Shown here: positions 49,438 through 60,589 of the stretch, piece by piece
How the letters are laid out: every line of letters starts with the position of its first letter
How positions within the stretch are numbered: the stretch's first letter is position 1
Assembly (NCBI GenBank): GCA_037951165.1
Contig: JBBDHG010000014.1
Coordinates: 23,953,001-24,017,000, forward strand
DNA from: Lophius americanus
Lineage: Eukaryota; Chordata; Actinopteri; Lophiiformes; Lophiidae
DNA length: 64,000 nucleotides
Direction: 5' to 3'
Position numbers and translations under genes: made by a program
Notes under the pieces: generated by a model
The model's input: the letters and a program-made list of their open reading frames with translations, nothing else
The model's database searches: none
Told to the model about the DNA's origin: nothing

Positions 49438-49820
49438 ATGATAACTCAAAAACTACTGAGGGATCAGTTGCACAATTCTCACACTAGGGTGAGCTTTATC
49501 TCCAAATCTTTGGTTTGATTTAGTATAAATTTGGTGCATATGAATCAACTCGAGGGGTTCTCTCTTGTATATATCCATGTGGGATGAATCAAAAGCAACT
49601 GGACTTCTGTTTTGGCTTGAAGCATTTCACCTCTCATCCAAGAGGTTTCTTCCCGCACATGCAGTTATATGAATTGAAGAAGCCTCTTGCATGAGAATTG
49701 AAATGTCTTCAAGCCAAAACAGAATTCCATTTGGTTTAGAATCGACCCACATGGATTACCATGTCCTGGATGAATGAATATCTACACAGACATCTTGTAT
49801 ATATCATATTTTGCTCTTAC
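49438..49820 (+). repeat. family A copy split by an insertion
   Basis: ATGATAACTCAAAAACTACT, TAGGGTGAGCTTTATCTCC and TTGGTGCATATGAATCAACT run to CTCTTGTATATATC (49575). After a 217-bp insert, the copy resumes with the same 13 bases and CATATTTTGCTCT. It is then cut off by the L2 LINE. Confidence 0.8.
49576..49792 (+). mobile_element. foldback element with 13-bp target duplication
   Basis: The 217-bp insert is flanked by identical 13-bp copies of TCTTGTATATATC (49563-49575 and 49793-49805). Most of it folds on itself. CATGTGGGATGAATC ... CTTCTGTTTTGGCTTGAAGC (from 49576) is complementary to TCTTCAAGCCAAAACAGAATT ... GACCCACATG (ending about 49752). A non-palindromic end follows (CCTGGATGAATGAATATC). 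It codes for nothing. Similar hairpins with GAAGCCTCTT...GATGAGA arms are common in teleosts. The family name is not known to me. Confidence 0.75.
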
Positions 49821-50705
49821 TCTTGATTGGTTTGAATCCTATTTCAATGGCTGCACCCAGTTTATTCAACTCAAAACTTTCAAATCCCACCCATTTCTAG
49901 TCACTACCGGTGTTGTCCCGGGACCCCGTCTGTGTATCATCTTTATGCTTGTACTTGGCCATATTTTCCGTAAATTAAACATCCACATCAATTACTTTGC
50001 AGATGACAACCAGCTCTACTTGTCCACCAAACCTACAAACCTACATCCACCCCCCGGCCGACATCCCTTTCAGATTGCCTCTAGGAAATCATATCCTGGT
50101 TCCTGCAACTTTCTCAAATTAAACAATGATAAAACCGAGGTTTTCCTCATTGGAACCAAATCCATCTTGGCAAAACTTGACAGCTTTTCCATCACCAAGG
50201 ATAACTCTTCTGTTCCCCCCAGCCCCCTCAGGTTACGAGAGTGGGTGTCATCCTCGATAGCACACTATCATTCCAAGCTATCATCTATAATGTCACTCGG
50301 TCTTCGTATTAACATCCATGTAACATAAATTGCCTCTGTCCGTCCCTCAGACCCAACATTACCGCTATTCTCATTCAAACCCGGGTCACATCCTGCAATT
50401 ATTATTGTAACTCCCTTCTCTATGGTTTCCCTCTCAAGTCCATCCATTAACGTTAACTGGTCCGGAACTTTGCCGCCCGCATCACAACCAGAAGCCCCTC
50501 CATCAATCACATCACTCCTGTCCTTCAGCTTCTCCACTCGCTACCGGTCAAATATCCTATTGATTTCAAGATTTTGTTCCTCAACTTTAAGGCCATCAAT
50601 GACCTCGCTCCTCTTTATCTCGCTAGTCTTAGGTCTTCTTCTTCTTCTTTCATCCACTTCACTGCGCCATCTTCCCGCTTGACCAACATGGGGTCTAGAG
50701 CCTTC
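49815..50705 (+). pseudogene. L2-type LINE reverse transcriptase, 5'-truncated and broken
   Basis: The first frame (49774-50328) encodes WFESYFNGCTQFIQL, a broken version of the PQG motif (GVVPGPRLCIIFMLVLGHIF) and the active-site core YFADD at 49993-50007 followed by NQLYLSTKPT. It continues with LKLNNDKTEVFLIGTKS, which is typical of fish L2 elements. After a frameshift or stop the C-terminal part follows. It includes TCNYYCNSLL-like and ITPVLQLLHSLPVKYPIDFK-like DNA to about 50640, then TMGSRAF-like DNA. The endonuclease domain is absent. The 5' end lies inside a family A copy. Frameshifts make it inactive. Confidence 0.8.
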
Positions 50706-51199
50706 TGTTGTTGTTTTCGGTTTTAGTCTGATTTTACGTCAAATTAGCATTGGAGAGGTAAAAAGCTGCCAAAAATTTTGTGGTTTTATGTTATGAACTT
50801 AATGAATACAAGAGTGAACTGAGTGAAGTTCATGTTATCTTTCATTGGCTTGATGAAGGACTTCAGGAGCACATATTAAACAGGCATTAGGTCAGGATAT
50901 AATGCATAAATCCCATCGCTGCTGTTTGATCTACTTTTCCTCCCGAGAGAGCTGCCAACTAGAGAAGTACAGGTTCAGATCCTCTCTCAGCATCAAATGA
51001 TTAATTTTCACAGTTATTCAATCTCTACACAATTAAATTTAAATCTTTATAACCAATACCTATTAAAAAAAAACAATTACATTTTTTATGCAGCTGCAAT
51101 TTCATGCTGCTTTTCCCAGCCTTTCTGTTCATAGTGTGCAATTTCTCCTCTTGTTTTCATCGATGCTCTGAGGATGCTCCAGTCCCCCAAAAGAGCAAA
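50706..51199. other. unassigned sequence
   Basis: No gene or named repeat recognised. Confidence 0.5.
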
Positions 51200-51312
51200 A
51201 ACATGCAATATGGCAACTTGTCCATGAGGTACCCTTCCTCTCGCCCAGTCAGCTAGGATAGGCTCTAACCTCCTGACTCTGAGCAAGATAAGCAGCTACA
51301 GGAAATGAATTA
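51200..51312 (-). repeat. family B repeat fragment
   Basis: On the minus strand TGCTTATCTTGCTCAGAGTC, GGTTAGAGCCTATCCTAGCT and CGAGAGGAAGGGTACC match the 5' half of the repeat at 1772. Confidence 0.65.
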
Positions 51313-51602
51313 AGGAATTAAGTTTTTAAGATTGCTTGTAATTGCTTTTACAGACATGCCAACAATTAGGAATGAAATGAATAAACACAATAAGGACAAA
51401 AGTAGATCAAACGAATGTCAAACAAAATTCCATATACATTATGAACACAGATATAATGTAGTATCCCTACTATTCATGGCATTATATTATTGAAATACTA
51501 TTTCCAGATTTGAAGCTTAAATTATGTTAGTCGAAAGACAGTTTGGTCACATAAAAGTACAACTCAAAGTTGAAAATTATTTGTGCCATAATAAATGATT
51601 TT

Positions 51603-51720
51603 CCATCTATTCATCCATCTGTTTGCAGTAACTGATTATTTCATGATATTTCAAAGGCGGAAGCAGCCTATCACAGAGGAATTAAAGTGCAAGTTAGGGT
51701 ACAACCTAAGACATCAGCGA
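51603..51720 (+). repeat. family B repeat fragment, very decayed
   Basis: CCATCTATTCATCCATCTG, GCAGCCTATCACAGAGG and TTAGGGTACAACCTAAGACA follow the family B order with many changes. Confidence 0.4.
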
Positions 51721-52312
51721 AAAGTATTTGAATAGAACAGATCTTTTTTTTTATCATTGGTAAGAGACAATGAAAATAGATTTAGCAATTATTCACATGT
51801 GAATAGTATAAAATGTACAAAGAACTAATATTATCTGTAAAATAACACTTCCTATAAATTATAAGAATGTTCTGCTGGTAGGGATTAAGTGTTAAGTTTT
51901 TAAGTGCCATGATTACCATAATAAAATACACTGGAGTGATGAAAGTATGAAAATGGAATTAGTTAAAAAAAAAGTTGGTCATTAGTTCCAAGAGGTAAAA
52001 GGTAGCATTAAAAACATAAATAATTATGGTGTAGTCCACATACCGTAACATATTTAGTATTCAGTTATCTGGACATGTACATTTTTTTAATCAAAAGGAA
52101 TAAACTATTCACAACAAGTATCTAATTTTGTAATTTGTGCCCTAACGGGCTAGAAAACAGAAACATAAAGTTTAGACACTTCTCAGTCACCTTCACTTCT
52201 CAGATCTTTTCTGTCCCTCTATTATTGATTATATTTGTTTTGAATGCACACAGATTTTTCACTGATACAGATTTCTTCTTAAAGCACCCCCTCAGAACAT
52301 GGGAATAGGGCA
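51721..52312. other. unassigned AT-rich sequence
   Basis: No gene or named repeat recognised. Confidence 0.5.
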
Positions 52313-52389
52313 ACAGAAAGAAGGAGGGACTGTCCCATGGGAACTGAGGAAGACAAATGGACAAATAAATGTGTTACCCAGCTTGATCT
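52313..52389 (+). repeat. unnamed duplicated segment, copy 2
   Basis: GGAGGGACTGTCCCATGGG, GAAGACAAATGG and GTTACCCAGCTTGATC match the segment at 49259. Confidence 0.6.
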
Positions 52390-53291
52390 TGGGTGTCTGC
52401 TGCGCCTTAACTCACACCAACTTCAAAACTAAGTTTTCCGCTGAGTTTTAACACCTCTTCCAGGTTCTGAAACAAAAACTCTTAACCTTCGCTTCAGGAA
52501 ATATCTTGTACAGCTAACAGTGATTTTCTGGGATAAAATAACACTATACAGCTCATAGATTGTGATACAAATGCTCCAGAAGGTTGTAAAATTATTTAAA
52601 AAGACTTTTACAACTCTTTGAAGTTGAAATTCATTGTAGCCTGTGTGCATTAGCTTGAACGTTTGTACATTGCCCCATATATATTTGATCGATGGAAACT
52701 TGTGATCTTCGAGGAGAATCCTCCTAATGGTAAAGCAGAATTGCCTTTATTGCAACTATATATTGATACAAATTCAATGTTTAATATTTTATTTGAGTCT
52801 TTTAGGATTTTTGCATATCTGTTCGCACTATCTGCATTTTATGGACATAAGTTAAACTGAGACAGGTTTGCGTTCATGGAACCTGATGCAATCAGCATTA
52901 ACCAAATTTTTATGCAGATGTCACCCAATTTACAAAGAGAAAGTAAACACTGACATAGACTTGTTATTAAGACACCATCAGGGGAGAGTAAACTGTCCAT
53001 TCTATAGTATATGTGCAATAAAGCCATATAACACATCGCCCACTTATCAGTGTGAAGGTGTGGACAAAAGCCAAAATCAGACAGCTCTTAAAGGAAGGAT
53101 TTCAGCCCTCTGTGTTGTTGAACGTCGTTCAGGCACCATGAGGCAGTGGCAAAGAATTTACAAAGCGCAACAGCAAGTGGGCTTGGTGCCCTTGAATGCA
53201 CAATGTGCTAAAAGGACAAATAACTGCACAGATGGATGACAGTTTTGTGGAGGAGATTACTTCCAAGGTGATGACAAAAAAGGAACAGAAA
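52390..53291. other. unassigned; open frame of unknown meaning
   Basis: A 123-codon plus-strand frame (52868-53239) contains CEGVDKSQNQTALKGRISAL and a cysteine-containing end. It has no recognised family and no splice context. It sits just upstream of the duplicated segment at 53292 and may belong to the same unknown element. Confidence 0.25.
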
Positions 53292-53601
53292 GTAGTGTCA
53301 GAGATTGTCTAGTTTGGAGGCATACACTTTGCTGGACGTACATGAGTGGAACTGAAACAGGACATTCGAGAGATCTGAACTTTACAAAGTTATGGATACT
53401 GTTTAATTATTCCTCACATGCTTGAATATGCCCAAGAATCCTACTGATCAAATATGTCTTTCTCAATAGCCGGCAACCTTTGGTTTGCCCCAAGGCACTA
53501 TCCTTGGGCTACTGAAAATAGTGACAGACATTGTCTAGTTTGGAGACATGCACTTTGCTGGATTGACATCAGTGGAACTGAAACAGAACATTCGAAAGAT
53601 G
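53292..53601 (+). repeat. direct duplication around a reverse-transcriptase-like scrap
   Basis: About 82 bp (GATTGTCTAGTTTGGAGGCA ... GAACTGAAACAGGACATTCG) at 53292-53374 recurs at 53519-53601 (CATTGTCTAGTTTGGAGACA ...). The two copies have the same orientation and about 90 percent identity by eye. Between them, TTTGGTTTGCCCCAAGGCAC then TATCCTTGGGCTACTG reads FGLPQGTILGLL, the PQG motif of LINE reverse transcriptases. Confidence 0.6.
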
Positions 53602-54434
53602 TCATTGACTGCATTCAGAACTAGAGAACAAGAAGACAGACTGTGATTATTTGCACCCAAGGGCCATCCATATAGTGGGACTGGACTTAAAGCCCCTTCA
53701 TCCCAAGCATCAGGACACAGGCCATCTAAAGCATGAACTCATCACTTGGAAAGGTATCACCAGAGATGCAAGATGCAGCAAATTCCCTGACATGAACTCA
53801 TGTCTCACCAAAGTAAAACCGCAAACTAGAGATTGTAGTAGTTTTGTTGTAGAAAACAATATGATATGGTATTTGTGCAATCGTCAGTGAGATGCGTCTC
53901 TTTAGCGCCTGTAATCATGATCGCTCGGATCATGGGAATATTACGTTAAGCTGACATCGACAATATTTAAAGGAAAGTCAAGCAAAGTTTCACTGCTTTT
54001 GATGTTCCAGTCTGGAAATATTCAAATGAGTTTGGGTTTTACTGGTGAATAATTCAACAATCAAATCCCCCAGTGGATTTCCTGTGACAGCAGGATTGTA
54101 CTATCAATCATTAGTGAGCAATCATAAGTAGCAATGATGATTCTAAAATTGCTATTCTTTAAAAGTTATCTTTAAGGGATTTATCTATTTTGTCCTAGTC
54201 TTTATAATGATGTAATCATGTCCAGTCCTCCACTGCATGAATGATTCAGGCCTGCAGTAACCCAAGATAGTAACAAGGCCAGTGTTTGAATGTATTTTCC
54301 TCCTATGCAACTAAATCTAAAAACTACCAAATTGTATTAGTTAATTTCTTCTGCCGATTTATAGAAACCCAGAACTGATTGTCTACAAACCTGTTCAATC
54401 ATTGCCTGAACATACAGTTTTCAAAAGTTGGCTC
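53602..54434. other. unassigned sequence
   Basis: The frame 53651-53890 (79 codons) has no recognised motif. A short palindrome ATGATCGCTCGGATCAT lies near 53917. Confidence 0.4.
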
Positions 54435-54589
54435 ATACGTTTCACCATTAGCACACTATGCCAAAAGAAATTCCGGAGGAGATGAGGCAGAAGATGATTA
54501 AAATCCATCAATCTCAGAATGGTTACAAAGCTATGTCTAAGGGACAGGGACACCACAGCGGGAAACATTATCTAAAACTTTAGAAGACT

Positions 54590-54920
54590 TGGAACAAATC
54601 TAAATTTCGACTCAGGTGAATCCCAAGTGAATAAAATATTAAACAATGAGAGTGAAATATGATATATACATGATAAATCTCCTCGAGTTGATTGATATGC
54701 ACCAGCTTTGGACTAAATCGTACCGGTTCAGAAACGATGACCTGAGAACTTTTGGAGATTAAGCTACCACTAGTGTCGGAAATGCACACACGGTCTTTCC
54801 CAATATCAATCCAGATCTGCCTCACACTGAGGTCCGTGGGGGTATAAAATTTGAAAACGGTCCATAAAGAATCACCAGCGGACGATGACTTGCTAGTGGC
54901 GATTCCATTATAACCGCAAC
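54590..54920 (-). repeat. family A repeat copy inside a Tc1 relic
   Basis: AAATCTCCTCGAGTTGATTG, CACCAGCTTTGGACTAAATC, TTTTGGAGATTAAGCTACCA, CAATATCAATCCAGATCTGC and the reversed terminus GGCGATTCCATTATAACC. The minus-strand frame 54580-54825 carries IWIDIGKDRVCISDT, RFSPKLVHINQLEEIYHVYI, the same peptide frame as the copy at 18466. Confidence 0.8.
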
Positions 54921-55144
54921 TTTTTTTGGGACGTAATAAAGGCCCATCAAGACCACTTGATGATGATCGGAATTTTTTATTTGAGTTGAACGTTTATCTG
55001 TTCTGTTGACAGATGTCCTCTTACACCTTCATTTCACATAAAGAACATTATACGCATGGTCATGTCTGGAGGGGGCTGTCTAAAATTGTGTGGGAGTGCT
55101 ACTCTGCTCTTTACAAGAAAAATTTGAAGGAGAAAGTCAGGTCA

Positions 55145-55345
55145 TCAGTGTTTGAGTAGCAAAATGTGTTCTATGTATTTCACCCATGCTTGAGGAGCAG
55201 TGGGTAGCACCGTACAGCGCCCAGGGAGCGAGTTGGGTTTCAGTTTCTTTCCCAAGGATTCTTCAACATGTAGCTGAAGGGTCCTTGGATCAAATCGCCA
55301 ATCTTGCGATGAGTGGATAAGCATTTTACCTCCCTAGCCAGATTG
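55145..55345 (-). mobile_element. tRNA-derived SINE, decayed
   Basis: On the minus strand CGATTTGATCCAAGGACC (B-box region), then TTGAAGAATCCTTGGGAAAG, CGCTGTACGGTGCTACCCAC and TGCTCCTCAAGCATGGGTGA. This matches the body of the SINE at 48983. The A box has been lost. Confidence 0.6.
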
Positions 55346-55565
55346 GCTCATGAATCCCATTGAGATGCTATGGTGAAAGCAGCTTTGGTAGAGCAGTTCA
55401 AGCTCACCAATTCCACAATTTGGCTTCATAAAGCAATTCTGCTAAAAAGAGAGTGGGCCCGAATTCCAGTACAGTTATCTCAGAGACTGATATACAGTTA
55501 CCAGAGATGTTTGCATTCAAACTTAAATGGCCTTCACTCAAGCTTGTTTATTGTTAGATTTTGAG

Positions 55566-56044
55566 TTATCCAACAAAGTTTTAGCAAGAGATACACTCAA
55601 AAATAGAAGAAATATTCAGGAGTTTTCAGTACTTTTACCTACCCACCATTTTTTGGTCCGCTTCATTATCTAATTGGTTCATCATTGGGCCTTGGATGGA
55701 TAATATTAAGGTGGTCAAAAATACGTATCTAGTAGAGAAGTCACATCGAGGATACTGACACTTGGCCAAAAGTTTGTCATGATAGAAATGGTGTGAATTT
55801 CATACAGTGTCAATTATTAGGTCTATTGTTAGCTAAACCAGCATTATGTCACTCTCATTTATCATGTAGCACTACTGTTGAAATCTTGCATACTGCACTT
55901 TAGCATGGACAGGGAAGACACATTTTAGAAGCTCAAATGTTTTAGTTTGGACTAAGGAATGTGAACATAATTTACTGTGGTGGTTTTAAAGCGATATTTG
56001 ACTAATACTTTTCCAGCATGTCACAGAGATAATTAATAATAACT
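55566..56044. other. unassigned sequence
   Basis: No gene or named repeat recognised. Confidence 0.5.
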
Positions 56045-56110
56045 GTAATTTATTTTGCATTTGACCAATCCCTGAGGGAGCAGTGGGCAGCTCCTGTGAA
56101 GCGCCCGGAG
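56045..56110 (-). mobile_element. SINE tail fragment
   Basis: On the minus strand GCGCTTCACAGGAGCTGCCC, ACTGCTCCCTCAGGG and AATAAATTA match the 3' end of the SINE at 48983. Confidence 0.5.
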
Positions 56111-56184
56111 TAAATATTAATTTACAACATTGGATTTTCATTACTACCAAAACAAAAGTTGTACTGTGCCCTTACACCATGAAG

Positions 56185-56448
<264 letters not shown>

Positions 56449-56521
56449 CCATGCTGTCATTCCCAATGGCAACGGTATGATAATGAAAAGTTATCACCGA
56501 AAGAACAGTGTTTTCACCCCC

Positions 56522-56834
56522 TTCGGAGTAAAATCTGAAGATAGTTTACCTTGATATGAGTCAGAATTGGACTAAATCAGACCAAAGGTTGAAAAATTAT
56601 AGACTCAAAACATCTGGAGATATAGCTCCAACTGACATTGCAAAAAATATACACTTAACCCTTCCCCAAATGAATGCCTTTATTCCTCGCATATCGAAGA
56701 TTAATGGGACCAAAATTTGAAAACGATCCATGAAATAGTTTTTGACTTATCGTGGTAACTTTAAGGATGATGAGGATTGGCGAATGCGAAGGATCTGGAC
56801 ACAGCGGTATGACGATTCCATAATATCCCCCCAC
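56522..56834 (-). repeat. family A repeat copy with intact terminus
   Basis: AATTGGACTAAATCAGACCA, CTGGAGATATAGCTCCAACT, CCCAAATGAATGCCTTTATT, CCATGAAATAGTTTTTGACT, AAGGATCTGGACACAGCGG and the reversed terminus CGATTCCATAATATCCCC. This is one of the best-preserved termini in the window. Confidence 0.85.
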
Positions 56835-59266
56835 GATTTTCGCGATATAAATATATCAAATATATAAATAGTACTGTCAATTTTAGACCTTCTATTGTGG
56901 AAAATTAAGCATAGTATATTGTTGCTTTAGCATAACCCAGAGAAACCGGAGTGAATCAGCTAGCCAAATGTCCAATCTAACATTGTCTGCCTACTTCCAA
57001 CTCTAGGTTCAATATGCAACACACAGCTCCTTGACCAGGAGTAGTGGCTTCCTGGGCCTCTGCTAGTTGCTTGGCAACTACAAATGACCAGAATATAACC
57101 CAACCAAACCCACAGCGGTTTTGTGAAAATGTCACAAAGCTGCCATTTAAATCCAACATCAAAAAAACAAAACAAATAAGCACATTTTCTATACTTTCCC
57201 ATTTTAAAGGTGAAAACTAACTTACAGTAACCCAAATAGGGAATATTGTGTGCTTTACTGCCAGCACTGAGTGGAATAACAATGAGCAATAATGCTGTGC
57301 AATACGTAAAATTAACAATTTTTATACAAACACCTCTTTAAGAGAATTAACTTTGTACACATGGATAAACATTTTAAGACACCATCTGGTATTTCTCAGC
57401 CCAAGGATGAATTTTATTTCATGTCCTGGCTTATTTAGATGTGTTGCACTGACACCTCACCGAATTGATCTGCCTGTTTATCTGTAGTATTTTGAATATC
57501 AGCATGGGACTTGCTTGGAATGGCTCTAACCATTAAGACTGAAGGTATGATATATGAAGCAACCTTAAGAGAGTAACTTGTGTGTGCTTAGCCTGATCCC
57601 AAGACGATCCCAATTTAATTGCGCATTAAAGACCTTGCAGTGCGTCATTTATTACATTGTTTATTTAGCCCCCCATTCCTATTTGAGATCTAATTAATCC
57701 AGCACAGAAATATAAACATCATTAAATTGGGCAGCTCTAGGCCTCAACTGGGGTTAATTACTAAAATAGAAACAGTAAGGTTGTGTTAAATGCAACAAAA
57801 CACTGGGTATAAGCATTTGAAATGAAAGAAAGAAATATTCAGCAAATATTCAAAAGGTCACATTTCTCATTTGCTATATTAGATATGAAAAAGAAAGTAT
57901 TATAAAAACAACTCAGTGCAGAAAAATTAAGTACCTTTTCACAAATAGAGGCAATTTGGACTTTAAAGTTATTAAGCATTTTCAGTCAAATTTACCCACA
58001 TTGTGGGACTAAGATTAAAAAATGAGCAGACTAAACCTCTCATGTATGCTTGAAGAGGTGTTTAAAGTTGTTTGGTTACAATAGTATTGAAGATCATGTA
58101 GAATGGGTAACAGAGGTCAGGAATCAATATTGCTAAAGGTCATGGAATACTTAAAGCATAGAGTTTATAGGGAAATATATTTGTATTACTGCTCTCTTTG
58201 GACTTTAGTTTAACTTAAAAACAGATCAAATTAATTGCATCTCATGAATATTTACAATGCATTTACACACAAGTCTATAAGTGCTTCACAATGTTTTTTT
58301 GTCAACATAGTTTTATGTTCCAGCTGCAACATCTGGCTATCATACACCAGACCTTCAGGGAGGGGGTCTAAACACATACATGCAAATATGCACATATGCG
58401 CACATCATTACACAAACGCATTTGCACAAATATACATAGAGGCTATACAAAGAAGAGGGGGATGGGTGGATGAAAAACATTTAATTGGCACAAAAGTTAA
58501 CAGCTGTATAATATCTGCAATGGGTCTCGGTAGATGCATCCCCCAGCAAAGACTCAACAATTAATTATCCTGGTGCAGGATCCTGGCAGCCCCTCATTTT
58601 ACCGACGAGTGCACTCCTGCTGCTTCTTCAAAGATTAATATTAACATTTAAAAATTCATCAGCAGACTTTTCTAGGGTACTCCAAACCCCCGACTATGAC
58701 TCCATAAGAGTATGTTTTAATATCTCTTTGTTAACATTATTACCACCATTACAGCTATGAGCCAAAATGAGGAGCCAAACTGACTGTTTGAGACTTGCTT
58801 ATTCTGGGGAGACACTAGAGGTGGGATAAATTCACATGGAGTCGGAGAACTTGTGAAAAAGGTTTTTTCAGGACCAATAAATCTGGGGTTAAGGTTTTTT
58901 TCTCAGGCTTAAATGAAGATAATCACACTCTCTGACCTGGAGCTGGGGCCTGGGTGCAGTGATGGTCAGCTCCAGCTCTTCTTCTCTTTCTGATTGGTGC
59001 CAACCCTTGCGTCTCTTTGGACCTTGAGACAGCTTCTCAGGTGGAGGGACTGTAACTTCCCAAAGGGAGCAGTCCTCAGTGGCATAAGAGGTGCATTAGC
59101 ATTCAGCCCACTGTAACCAAGATACCATGATGTAGGGGTTGGTCACCTCCACACACAAAGAGGCTGCTACCGGTATCTGATTAGTACGGTGGTGGACACG
59201 GGCAAACACACTGCAATTTAATAAACCAAATCCAAATGAATAAAACAAAACCAAATAAAGAACTTT
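56835..59266. other. unassigned; possible conserved non-coding patch
   Basis: No gene. The minus-strand frame 56960-57289 has no known motif. 57590-57780 is non-repetitive with TCTAATTAATCC and TTAATTACT homeodomain-type sites and might be a conserved element. 58920-59210 is GC-richer but unassigned. Confidence 0.35.
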
Positions 59267-59299
59267 TTTCTTTAACTTAAATATATTAAGTTAAAGAAA
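59267..59299. repeat. 14-bp perfect hairpin
   Basis: TTTCTTTAACTTAA (59267-59280) and its exact reverse complement (59286-59299) flank ATATA. Confidence 0.85.
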
Positions 59300-59315
59300 T
59301 AATTTCTTTAGATGT

Positions 59316-59454
59316 TTTCTCTATTTGCAGTGCCCCTGCATTGTCAAATTGATGGAGATCATTCCTTATTTTGCAGCATGCGTTTGTTTTAAAAAAATGA
59401 TGGAGATATTTTCTTCATTTGCAGTGCGCCAGTATTGTCAAATTGACGGCGATT
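59316..59454 (+). repeat. imperfect direct duplication
   Basis: TTTGCAGTGCCCCTGCATTG then TCAAATTGATGGAGAT (59324-59360) recurs as TTTGCAGTGCGCCAGTATTG then TCAAATTGACGGCGAT (59419-59454). The period is about 95 bp. Confidence 0.6.
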
Positions 59455-59658
59455 AGTACATTCAAAACATGACAACAGGTGTCAGGCTTAATGTTTTGGG
59501 GTCAGGGCGATGGATGATGGTGAAGTTGAATCAGCCATGCACAAGGGCCTGAATAGGATTCAATAGGATTCATTTGTCATCACTCCTCCACTGCCGGCTT
59601 TCCAGCAAGCACCTTTTAGTTCCAAAGATCACAGTTCTATTCCACAGGGGATAGTCTC

Positions 59659-60035
59659 TTGGCAAAGAAAGTACAGGATATAATTTTTGGTAGGACTCAG
59701 GGGGACTGCCAGTGGGCTGCAGTAACCAATGACCTGGTGGTAGAAGTTGAAATACCCCAGAAAGTGCTATCTAGAGGAAGACTGAACCACTGCTTGGATA
59801 TTTGTGGGATCAGCTATCACTTGTCCTCTCTCAAAAATACAACAAAACATGGAGACAAATTGAAGAGATACTCATAAAGCTTTGTTCCGTGGAGTGCCTG
59901 GCGGACATGCTGCTGGTGCTTCGAGAGGTGGGAGAAGATGAAAATATCATCACGATGGAAGACGAGAAAAAGATTCAGGAACTCTCAGAATACATTATTC
60001 ACTGGAACTTTGCAAACATCAGGGCTGTTTGTTAG
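59659..60035 (+). pseudogene. coding-like stretch with frameshift, unknown protein
   Basis: Two overlapping frames together look like one broken protein. The first (59659-59877) has DLVVEVEIPQKVLSRGRLNH; the second (59802-60035) has LCSVECLADMLLVLREVGED then NIITMEDEKKIQELSEYIIH. The second shows strong coding-like third positions (GTG GAG TGC CTG GCG GAC ATG CTG) and an acidic composition. A single frameshift near 59800-59880 would join them. No intron signals are seen inside, so a processed retrocopy or a mobile-element protein fits better than an exon pair. I do not recognise the family. Confidence 0.25.
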
Positions 60036-60040
60036 TCCAA

Positions 60041-60589
60041 AGTTCATCACCAGGTACTCGAAATGCCTGAAGGGAACTCATGTCAGTAATGTGGTATGGG
60101 CTCCAAAAGTTTATCTTGCTGAATAGTGCGGCTTCTTGTATCAGCTCAAAGGCAGAATTTAACATACCACATAATGGATAAGCTAACCATTATTCTGAAG
60201 CTTTTACTGCATGCACATATGTTATTATATTATAATTTCAATATGTAACTTTTGAACACTGGAGCAAAATTTGCATAAGCCTGCTTCGAAATAACTTCCA
60301 TGATTTGTGAGTTTACTGCAGGGGATATGAGGGAACCCCTTTCTGAAGACAGTTTGGAGGGTTTTACTTTTCTTTAGTTGTACCGTCACAGGGGATTTCA
60401 AGCAAATGAAATATACAGTATTTATATATTATATTGTTGGAAAATATTTCAGCAAGCTGCGGTTGATGTATCTGCTGTCATTAGGTGGTTTTACGTGGGA
60501 CATTTTTCTCCTTTTCAAATTAAACCTTTACGAATTGCAATGTCGGTCGCCTGTTACATGACTTGTGATCTATTCCGACTTGGTGTTCA
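60041..60589. other. unassigned sequence
   Basis: No gene or named repeat recognised. Confidence 0.5.

Larger units (their letters stand above)
54435..55565 (+). pseudogene. Tc1-like transposase, broken and invaded
   Basis: Three separated pieces keep Tc1 transposase order. The N-terminal helix-turn-helix start lies at 54458 (MPKEIPEEMRQKMIKIHQSQ, then NGYKAMSKG). The catalytic-core scrap is around 55040-55090 (KNIIRMVMSGGG, the KNTIPTVKHGGG-type segment). The C-terminus is at 55370-55540 (EWARIPVQLSQRLIYSYQ). The D-D-E core and linker are largely lost. A reversed family A copy (54590-54920) and a reversed SINE (55145-55345) separate the pieces, so both arrived after this Tc1 copy. Terminal inverted repeats are not evident. 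It cannot be active. Confidence 0.7.
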
